From the NCBI GenBank assembly GCA_003139735.1, contig PLGA01000367.1:430-7844 (forward strand): 7,415 bases of DNA, written 5' to 3'. Shown here one piece after another: positions 1 to 4,026 of the stretch (position 1 is its first letter; every line of letters begins with the position of its first letter). The position numbers were made by a program, and so were the translations under genes. The DNA is from Bryobacterales bacterium. Its GTDB lineage: Bacteria; Acidobacteriota; Terriglobia; Bryobacterales; Bryobacteraceae. A model generated the notes under the pieces. The model was given only the letters and a program-made list of their open reading frames with translations, did not search any database and had not been told where the DNA came from.

Positions 1-917
1 ACCTGCGTCCAGGAGATCTTCGAGTTCACGCCCCGGCACGCGCCCCGCTTGGTCACGAAATTGTAAATGCCGCCCTTCCCCTCTTTATCGCCGGGATACC
101 AGTTCTGCACCGTCGAATACTTCACCTGCGCGTTATCGAGCGCCACCAGTTCCACCACCGCCGCATGCAGTTGGTTGGTGTCGCGCATGGGCGCCGTGCA
201 GCCTTCCAGGTAGCTGACGTACGCGCCTTCGTCGGCCACGATCAGGGTCCGTTCGAACTGTCCCGTGTCCTTGGCGTTGATGCGAAAGTACGTGGACAGC
301 TCCATCGGGCACCGCACGCCCTTGGGCACGTAGCAGAAGGACCCGTCGCTGAACACCGCCGAATTCAGCGCCGCGAAGAAATTATCCGACGACGGCACCA
401 CCGACCCCAGATACCGCCGCACCAGGTCCGGATGCTCCTGCACCGCTTCGGAAAACGATCCGAAGATGACCCCCATCTCCGCCAGCTTCGCCTTGAACGT
501 CGTCGCCACGGAAACGCTGTCGAACACCGCGTCCACCGCCACGCCAGCCAGGATCGCGCGCTCTTCAAGCGGGATGCCCAGCTTCTCGTAGGTCTTCAGC
601 AGTTCCGGATCGACCTCGTCCAGGCTCTTGGGCCGGTCCTTATTCGACTTCGGCGCCGCGTAGTAAATAATGTCCTGGTAGTCGATGGGCGGATAGTGCA
701 CATTCGCCCAGGTTGGCTCGGTCATGGTCAGCCAGTGCCGGTAGGCCTTCAGCCGCCACTCCAGCAGCCATTCCGGCTCGTGCTTCTTGGCCGAAATCAG
801 CCGGATGACGTCTTCGCTCAACCCGCGTGGAATGGCATCGGATTCGATGTCGGTAACGAAACCCCACTTATACTCTTGATTCGCAAAGGTTTCGATGGTG
901 TTCGTGGACTCGCTCAC
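1..917 (-). CDS. sufB: Fe-S cluster assembly scaffold protein SufB (N-terminal 305 codons, cut by the window edge)
   Basis: SufB is the scaffold subunit of the cytoplasmic SufBCD complex, on which Fe-S clusters are built with sulfur from SufS and its partner. Translating the minus strand from a GTG at 915-917 gives 305 uninterrupted residues that follow SufB throughout: YKWGF near residue 16, the [17 protein letters not shown] segment at 66-82, [20 protein letters not shown] near 174-193, [25 protein letters not shown] at 236-243, and [12 protein letters not shown] at 266-277. Cys240 aligns with E. coli SufB Cys254, implicated in sulfur acceptance. The residues equivalent to E. coli Cys405 and His433 lie beyond the left edge. 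Family length is about 470-495 aa, so roughly 60% is present. GTG is preferred because it gives the expected N-terminus, has GGGAG 9 nt upstream, and the frame meets a TGA further upstream. No other suf gene is visible. Product certain, start fairly sure. Confidence 0.96.
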   Translation of the reverse strand, partial: MSESTNTIETFANQEYKWGFVTDIESDAIPRGLSEDVIRLISAKKHEPEWLLEWRLKAYRHWLTMTEPTWANVHYPPIDYQDIIYYAAPKSNKDRPKSLDEVDPELLKTYEKLGIPLEERAILAGVAVDAVFDSVSVATTFKAKLAEMGVIFGSFSEAVQEHPDLVRRYLGSVVPSSDNFFAALNSAVFSDGSFCYVPKGVRCPMELSTYFRINAKDTGQFERTLIVADEGAYVSYLEGCTAPMRDTNQLHAAVVELVALDNAQVKYSTVQNWYPGDKEGKGGIYNFVTKRGACRGVNSKISWTQ

Positions 918-937
918 CGCTTCACGCTCCCATACCC

Positions 938-966
938 AGGTTACCCAATCTGTACTTATTAGTCAA
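938..966 (-). promoter_or_regulatory. Candidate sufB promoter with possible Rrf2-type operator
   Basis: On the minus strand TTGACT (961-966) lies 17 nt from TAACCT (938-943), a good -35 box and a fair -10 box. The start point would fall near 931, very close to the GGGAG at 927-931, so the leader would be only about 14 nt and would barely include the ribosome binding site. That weakens the call. The word TTGACTAATAAGTACA, overlapping the -35, is an imperfect inverted repeat that resembles the GACT-A/T-rich-AGT core of Rrf2-family (IscR/SufR-like) sites. Such regulators often control suf operons. The operator reading is inference. Confidence 0.4.
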
Positions 967-1026
967 GATTCGTCACTCAATGGATGAAAGCACCCCCTGA
1001 ATGGCTGCAAAAACCCGGTGAACGAT

Positions 1027-1106
1027 TCGTGGAGTGGGCCTCCAGGCCTGCCACGCCGGCGTCCGTGCCGGCGTTCTTCCGAAACAAATAAGGCCCATTC
1101 CAACGA
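1027..1106. repeat. Structured inverted repeat: long outer stem enclosing a GC-rich hairpin
   Basis: The outer arms at 1031-1041 and 1091-1101 (GGAGTGGGCCT and AGGCCCATTCC) pair over 11 positions with one mismatch (a possible wobble pair, depending on strand). The stem is prolonged by TCGT at 1027-1030 with ACGA at 1103-1106 across a one-base bulge. Inside sits a perfect 8-bp hairpin, ACGCCGGC (1053-1060), loop GTCCGT, GCCGGCGT (1067-1074), and a smaller GGCCT-CC-AGGCC at 1037-1048. No T-tract follows on either strand, so this is not a typical intrinsic terminator. It looks like an intergenic REP- or MITE-like palindromic element. Confidence 0.6.
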
Positions 1107-1115
1107 GCCCTGGTT

Positions 1116-1172
1116 GCAGCTATGCTGCCCTGTGGGGCAGGTTGTCAACCTGCGGCCGATTGCCAATCGGCC
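1116..1172. repeat. Array of adjacent palindromes (REP-like)
   Basis: Four inverted repeats follow one another with overlaps: GCAGC-TAT-GCTGC (1116-1128); CTGCCC-TGTG-GGGCAG (1125-1140); the perfect GCAGGTTG-T-CAACCTGC (1137-1153); and, directly abutting it, the perfect GGCCGATTG-C-CAATCGGCC (1154-1172). The last two have one-base centres, so they would form cruciforms poorly as DNA loops but are ideal symmetric protein sites or REP-type half elements. Together with the preceding structure they fill the gap between sufB and the antitoxin locus. No coding sequence is convincing in 963-1271. Confidence 0.65.
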
Positions 1173-1183
1173 CTCAGTTCTTC

Positions 1184-1327
1184 CTAACGGTCCCCGCTTC
1201 CACGACCATCCAGCGACCTCCGGGCGGCGCAAGTGAAAGGGATCGACGCGGACACTGTAAGGAGGCGATCCATGGCGACAAAAGTGCCTCCGTTCGGGCC
1301 GATGACCACGCTGGAGTCGAGGATTAC
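1184..1327 (-). pseudogene. Relic of a VapC-type PIN toxin (first nine codons only)
   Basis: Directly after the antitoxin, overlapping its stop in the usual toxin-antitoxin manner, the minus strand reads VILDSSVVI (1327 to 1301). This is the textbook first beta strand of VapC PIN toxins, with the first catalytic Asp at position 4. After that the frame runs on with no PIN resemblance (GPNGG...) to a TAG at 1184-1186. The expected GTG start reads GTA, because the antitoxin ends in TAA where such pairs normally share GTGA. The toxin has thus lost its start and about 120 C-terminal residues, including the remaining acidic residues. The homology is short, but its position exactly behind a cognate antitoxin makes chance unlikely. 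Confidence 0.65.
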
Positions 1328-1391
1328 TCCCAAGACGGCGGATTCCATGGCTGGCTGCGGCCGGCGACGCCTTCTTCCACGTCCTTCATGA
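1272..1391 (+). pseudogene. Possible truncated 5' end of an unknown gene (39 codons, strong ribosome binding site)
   Basis: An ATG at 1272 is preceded at good spacing by AAGGAGG (1258-1264 region), one of the best Shine-Dalgarno matches in the window. The frame reads MATKVPPFGPMTTLESR and stops at 1389-1391. From about 1301 onward it is antisense to the VapC relic and the antitoxin, so at most the first ten codons could come from a real gene. I do not recognise it. The simplest reading is a gene start that was cut and joined head-to-head to the vapC remnant near 1300. A chance ribosome-binding-site-plus-ATG cannot be excluded. Confidence 0.25.
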
Positions 1392-1611
1392 AGCCCTCAT
1401 CGAGCGTTACCGCGGAACCCCGCGCTTCCGCCATGGCAATGCACTCGGACAATAAGCGGCCCTTGGGAAGCGGCGAACGGATGACAGCAACCGGACGATG
1501 ATCCTGCTCGACAACCACTTCGGCGCCATCCTGGACCTTGGCTAGCACCGCATGGATATCGCGGGCGAGTTCAGCTTCCGTAATGCGCACCGTCCCCATC
1601 GCTTCGATCAT
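1324..1611 (-). CDS. Phd/YefM-type (VapB-like) antitoxin
   Basis: This 95-aa acidic protein has the Phd/YefM antitoxin pattern. An N-terminal DNA-binding half reads RITEAELARDIHAVLAKVQ (about residues 9-27). The strand EVVVEQDHRPVAVIRS (about 31-46) follows, and a toxin-wrapping tail ends in PWNPPSWE, an ending I know from VapB antitoxins encoded just ahead of PIN toxins. Such proteins neutralise the toxin and repress their own promoter. The ATG at 1609-1611 is chosen; a second in-frame ATG 12 nt downstream (MGTVRITEAEL) is equally plausible, since both have weak ribosome binding sites. Its toxin partner survives only as a nine-codon stub, so this antitoxin is an orphan. It could still act as a repressor or counter a related toxin elsewhere. 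Confidence 0.82.
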   Translation of the reverse strand: MIEAMGTVRITEAELARDIHAVLAKVQDGAEVVVEQDHRPVAVIRSPLPKGRLLSECIAMAEARGSAVTLDEGFMKDVEEGVAGRSQPWNPPSWE

Positions 1612-1638
1612 AGCGCTTCTTCGTCCTTTTGTGAGCAG

Positions 1639-1673
1639 TTGACATGAATGCTTTGAGCGCCGTGTGCTACGCT
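1639..1673 (+). promoter_or_regulatory. Possible promoter of the 62-aa gene
   Basis: A perfect TTGACA (1639-1644) lies 52 nt ahead of the ATG at 1696. The -10 region is poor: TGTGCT at 1663-1668 is at 18-nt spacing, and the better-looking TACGCT at 1668-1673 is too far away at 23 nt. The short direct repeat CTACGCT-T-CTACGCT (1667-1681) overlaps the candidate start point. The same 84-bp gap must also hold the divergent antitoxin promoter. Confidence 0.35.
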
Positions 1674-1695
1674 TCTACGCTGTTGGGGAGGTCAG

Positions 1696-1884
1696 ATGGC
1701 TAAAGTAATCAGAGTACCGGCCTTCACGGGCGTCGAAGTGCCACGCGGCGAAAAGATGAGACCCGGCAAAGCCTGGAGGCTCGTCAGTCCAGGAGGACGA
1801 GGGCTAAAAGCCACGCTTGTTAAGCGATTGACCATCGGCCAGGAGAGCATTGCGATCTTCCGAGTAGTGCGAGCCAAAGACTGA
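1696..1884 (+). CDS. Small hypothetical protein, 62 aa, function unknown
   Basis: I do not recognise this protein. A GGGGAGG ribosome binding site at 1684-1690, 5 nt ahead of the ATG, supports expression. The product is basic, with short beta-like stretches (AKVIRVPAFTGVEVP at 2-16, AWRLVSP at 26-32, SIAIFRVVRAKD at the end) separated by Gly/Lys/Arg-rich turns (RGEKMRPGK, GGRGLK). It has no signal peptide, membrane span or cysteine. A small beta-barrel, RNA- or DNA-binding fold would suit the pattern, but that is a guess. It stands alone between a divergent antitoxin and a downstream toxin-antitoxin pair and is followed 8 nt after its stop by a GC-rich hairpin. An antisense frame of similar length exists but lacks a comparable ribosome binding site. 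Confidence 0.6.
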   Translation: MAKVIRVPAFTGVEVPRGEKMRPGKAWRLVSPGGRGLKATLVKRLTIGQESIAIFRVVRAKD

Positions 1885-1892
1885 TTGTCAAG

Positions 1893-1908
1893 GGCCGCCA
1901 CCGCGGCC
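1893..1908 (+). terminator. GC-rich hairpin after the 62-aa gene (weak terminator candidate)
   Basis: GGCCGC-CACC-GCGGCC forms a perfect 6-bp stem with a 4-nt loop, beginning 8 nt after the stop codon. No run of T follows, so if it ends transcription it is not a canonical intrinsic terminator. Confidence 0.3.
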
Positions 1909-1943
1909 AGTTCGGCACCCTTGCGCTACACGGCGCTCGAGAA

Positions 1944-1972
1944 CTGCCCAGATGCTCATACCGCGCTAGAAT
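1944..1972 (+). promoter_or_regulatory. Possible promoter of the UPF0175/PIN pair
   Basis: TAGAAT (1967-1972) is a 5-of-6 match to a -10 box. It sits 17 nt after CTGCCC (1944-1949), a weak -35, and would start transcription about 10 nt before the ATG at 1990. No clear Shine-Dalgarno precedes that ATG, which fits a short or near-leaderless transcript. Confidence 0.35.
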
Positions 1973-1989
1973 AGAATCGACAGCTACCC

Positions 1990-2241
1990 ATGAGTCGTGT
2001 CACGTTCTCCATACCGGACGAACTCTTGCTCGCCCTCAAGGCGACGCCGGAGGTTCTTGCGTCCCGAATTCGTCTCGCCGCTGCCGTCAAGCTGTACGAG
2101 ATGGGCCAGCTTTCATCCGGGGCCGCCGCCCAACTTGCCGGCGTGCCGAAGCCATATTTCCTGAGCCACCTGGCGGATTACGGCGTGAACACCTTCGACC
2201 TCACGGAAGAGGAACTGACCCACGACCTCAAGAACGCGTGA
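1990..2241 (+). CDS. UPF0175 family antitoxin
   Basis: The 83-aa product fits UPF0175, a small helix-turn-helix family found as the antitoxin partner of PIN toxins. It begins with a short strand, MSRVTFSIPDELL, followed by the alanine/leucine-rich helix LRLAAAVKLYEMG-type segment (residues about 27-39). Next comes a clear helix-turn-helix, QLSSGAAAQLAGVPKPYFLSH (about 40-60), then the family-typical end DLTEEELTHDLKNA. It would bind its own promoter and neutralise the downstream PIN protein. The stop TGA at 2239-2241 overlaps a GTG in the sequence GCGTGAGG, the usual place for the toxin start, but that GTG is out of frame with the toxin. The ribosome binding site is weak. Family assignment is confident; the antitoxin role follows from the family and from the neighbour. 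Confidence 0.87.
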   Translation: MSRVTFSIPDELLLALKATPEVLASRIRLAAAVKLYEMGQLSSGAAAQLAGVPKPYFLSHLADYGVNTFDLTEEELTHDLKNA

Positions 2242-2245
2242 GGCG

Positions 2246-2716
2246 ATCTGCGATACTTCGCCGATCCAATACCTGCACCAGCTTGGCTTCCTGCATTTGC
2301 TGGGCGAGTTTTACACCGGAATCCTGGTTCCGCCCGCCGTCGTGCGCGAATTGGATCGCGGCAGATCGATTGGCATCGATTTGCCGGACGTTCGCACACT
2401 GTCTTGGCTGACGATCCAGTCCCCGGAAGGGCTGGACAAGGCGCCCGCGGCTGCGGACCTGGGCGCCGGCGAAAAGGAAGTGCTGGCGTTGGGAACTCAG
2501 GTTCCAGGCGCCGTGGTGATCCTGGATGAACGGCTTGGGCGGTTGTATGCCGACCTGTTGAAGTTAACCTTTACGGGCACGCTGGGAATCCTATTGCGTG
2601 CAAAGGCGGAGGGCCGGATTCCCCGCATCCAGCCCCTGCTCGAACATCTCGGCCGTTTGGGATTCCGTCTATCGGAGAGAACTCGCACGGCCATCCTCAA
2701 ACAGGCCGGCGAATGA
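2246..2716 (+). CDS. DUF3368-type PIN-domain toxin with no usable start codon (probably damaged)
   Basis: This frame encodes a full-length PIN nuclease of about 156 aa when read from codon ATC at 2246. It has ICDTSPIQYLHQ with Asp3, LVPPAVVREL with Glu35, LGAGEKEVLAL with Glu76 (Glu78 close by), and VILDERLGRLYAD with Asp94. These are the four acidic positions of a Mg2+-dependent RNase. UPF0175 plus DUF3368 is a known pairing. No ATG, GTG or TTG exists in frame between the upstream stop (TGA at about 2217) and Asp3. The first is TTG at 2297, which would give 139 aa and lose Asp3 and strand one. Relative to the expected GTGATCTGC overlap with the antitoxin, the sequence carries five extra bases (GTGAGGCGATCTGC). 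The toxin is therefore likely silent, or made only by frameshifting from the antitoxin or by a rare start. The last codons and stop lie in a 27-bp repeat found inverted near 3990. Confidence 0.8.
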   Translation: MCDTSPIQYLHQLGFLHLLGEFYTGILVPPAVVRELDRGRSIGIDLPDVRTLSWLTIQSPEGLDKAPAAADLGAGEKEVLALGTQVPGAVVILDERLGRLYADLLKLTFTGTLGILLRAKAEGRIPRIQPLLEHLGRLGFRLSERTRTAILKQAGE

Positions 2717-2725
2717 GCTTTGCCG
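2699..2725 (+). repeat. 27-bp inverted repeat, left copy (toxin 3' end)
   Basis: This stretch encodes the last five toxin residues (KQAGE), the stop codon and about 9 nt beyond. Its reverse complement recurs at 3980-4006 with 25 of 27 bases identical. Both copies lie 4-6 nt before the word GGCCTCGCGCCC (2730 and 4013). Confidence 0.75.
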
Positions 2726-2755
2726 CGTAGGCCTCGCGCCCTCCCGCTTCCCCCC

Positions 2756-2877
2756 CCCCTGAAAATGCATCTGCATGAACTTCAAGAACACCGGCCAGTC
2801 GGATGGAATCGTGCCGTGTCCGCCTTCGTGCATCAAATACCCGATGTCGTGCAGGATCGCCTGCCCGGCGGGCGGCC
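2756..2877 (-). pseudogene. Relic of the 3' end of a second CE15-like esterase gene
   Basis: On the minus strand this piece reads PPAGQAILHDIGYLMHEGGH then GTIPSDWPVFLKFMQMHFQG, identical in protein to the last ~40 residues of the intact esterase (4033-4154), including the catalytic-type His. At DNA level 114 of 122 bases agree without a gap, and all eight differences are silent third-base changes. Upstream, similarity ends abruptly after GGGCGGCC at 2877. Downstream, the stop has been replaced by a C-run that lets the frame run on into the toxin gene. About 400 N-terminal codons are missing, so it cannot make an enzyme. It is a remnant of a diverged, formerly functional paralogue, because neutral decay would not leave only silent changes. 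Confidence 0.85.
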
Positions 2878-2980
2878 CGTGCATTTCAGGGCGAGTTGGA
2901 AATTCCGGTAGTGGGCTGCTTTGGATAACGATCCGTTCAATATGCCTGCTGGCGGCCAGATGTGGATACGCCCATGTAGG

Positions 2981-3286
2981 TTACTGCCTAAACCCCACGT
3001 ACAGCCGCACAGAGTGGGACAGGGCTAATCTGGATGCCTCGGGTGCCGACTCGTTAAAGAGACCTTCCGTAAAGATTCCATCTACGGTGACTCCATTTGC
3101 TTCCAGGATTACTCGGATCGACTTTGCAAAGGATTGCGAATCGTCGTATGGAGATGCGGCGATCTGTAGACCGAACCGGGCGGGGTTGAATATAGAATTT
3201 GCGAGTCCGCCTGACGCTGGCCCCAGGGCGTCAACCAAGTCCAATGCGAACTGAAAGGCTTCTGGATCACGGGCGTCTGCAGACAC
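2981..3286 (-). CDS. C-terminal part of the frameshifted membrane/coiled-coil protein
   Basis: This 101-aa frame starts at a GTG whose G is the last base of the preceding TAG. It reads VSADARDPEAFQFALDLVDALG, then GLQIAASPYDDSQSFAKSIRVILEANGV, and ends SVRLYVGFRQ. That is an alternating beta/alpha pattern: a first strand, a helix with D-x-EA-x-x-FA, a second strand/helix unit, and a final VRLYVG strand. Proteins with the upstream gene's architecture usually carry such a domain fused at the C-terminus, so this is most likely the rest of the same protein and not a separate gene. No ribosome binding site of its own is evident. Its function is unknown to me. Translational coupling through the TAGTG overlap could still produce it as a separate polypeptide. 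Confidence 0.55.
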   Translation of the reverse strand: MSADARDPEAFQFALDLVDALGPASGGLANSIFNPARFGLQIAASPYDDSQSFAKSIRVILEANGVTVDGIFTEGLFNESAPEASRLALSHSVRLYVGFRQ

Positions 3287-3873
3287 TATTGCACGCCGAG
3301 CTTGACGAACGCTTTACGAATTGAGTCCCTATGGCGTGGGGAGATTCTCCTCCAAGCCACTCGCTCTTCGATTTCGACTCTTGCTAGATGTTCTTGCTCT
3401 GCTACTTTGTTCAATCTAGCAGCCTCTCTTCTTAGCGCAGCGGCCTCTTCTTCGTTATTGGCTGCGCGTTCATCGGCTATGGCGGCTTCGCCCATAGCAT
3501 CCGCTGCTTGGTGTTGGGCTGTTGCCAGAAGCGTATCGCTAAACTCTTGGAGCCACCCATCAGCACGCGATGCCCGAGCCTCATACAGGCCCTCTCCAGC
3601 AACTCCGACGACAATTAATGCCCAGCCAATTTTAGCTATTATACGCGCGCAAGAATCAAACCGATATGGTGGGAGAAAGACCCGGAGCGGAATGAGCCGA
3701 CGCACAGACGGCCACGACAGAAAGTACTCTGCCTCTTCAATCATCACGCCAACGACCGCTGTTGTACAGGCGGTTAAGAGATGGAAATATGAGTCACGTA
3801 AAGACTGGAAGTCAGCTTTCGCCGCTGCGTCTAACGCTTGTAAGAGCGGCGGGATCATAAGCGACATAGACAC
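3286..3873 (-). CDS. Membrane-anchored coiled-coil protein, N-terminal part, function unknown (frameshifted)
   Basis: The 195-aa frame has a hydrophobic segment at about 29-46 (YFHLLTACTTAVVGVMIEEA) and a second at about 78-95 (IIAKIGWALIVVGVAGEG). A long Ala/Glu/Arg-rich coiled coil follows at about 112-172 (EEEAAALRREAARLNKVAEQ), then WRRISPRHRDSIRKAFVKLGVQ and a stop. I know hypothetical proteins with this order (two membrane spans, coiled coil, RR-x-[LIS]-[ST]-P motif, C-terminal alpha/beta domain), but no established function. The frame breaks just before that domain: adding one base at about 3287-3289 would give VQIVSADARDP and fuse it to the next frame, for about 297 aa. The start is GTG at 3873 or ATG at 3867, with no good ribosome binding site. 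Base composition is visibly lower in GC than the flanks (26 of 60 in 3361-3420, against 42 of 60 in 4501-4560), suggesting transfer. Confidence 0.6.
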   Translation of the reverse strand: MSMSLMIPPLLQALDAAAKADFQSLRDSYFHLLTACTTAVVGVMIEEAEYFLSWPSVRRLIPLRVFLPPYRFDSCARIIAKIGWALIVVGVAGEGLYEARASRADGWLQEFSDTLLATAQHQAADAMGEAAIADERAANNEEEAAALRREAARLNKVAEQEHLARVEIEERVAWRRISPRHRDSIRKAFVKLGVQ

Positions 3874-3979
3874 ACCAAACAGACATCGTCATCGAGTTCC
3901 CATGGGTCCTTGGCTATCCTGGCTGTGATACGGGGCCTCATTTTGCTATTCGTAGTTTATGCAGCAATATCGCCCGGCT

Positions 3980-4006
3980 CGGCAAAGTTCATTCGCCGGC
4001 CTGCTT
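3980..4006 (-). repeat. 27-bp inverted repeat, right copy (downstream of the esterase)
   Basis: On the minus strand this reads as the toxin tail KQAGE followed by TGA, with 25 of 27 bases identical to 2699-2725. It starts 20 nt beyond the esterase stop codon. No other part of a toxin gene is present here, so it is a displaced scrap. Confidence 0.75.
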
Positions 4007-4026
4007 CCCATGGGCCTCGCGCCCCC

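Noticed and set aside
165..962. A 265-codon plus-strand open frame
   Set aside because: It is antisense to sufB, whose minus-strand translation matches the family residue by residue.
1053..1074. Intrinsic terminator for sufB-side or antitoxin-side transcripts
   Set aside because: The stem is strong but no T-run follows on either strand, and it belongs to a larger palindrome cluster.
1027..1172. CRISPR array
   Set aside because: The repeats are inverted, of differing sequence and adjacent, with no regular direct repeats or spacers.
963..1232. Minus-strand 89-codon frame over the palindrome cluster
   Set aside because: It runs through the inverted repeats, has no ribosome binding site and no protein-like pattern.
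3302..3928. A 208-codon plus-strand open frame rich in Ser/Ala
   Set aside because: It is antisense to the coiled-coil protein; its composition mirrors the Ala/Glu/Arg repeat of the real gene.
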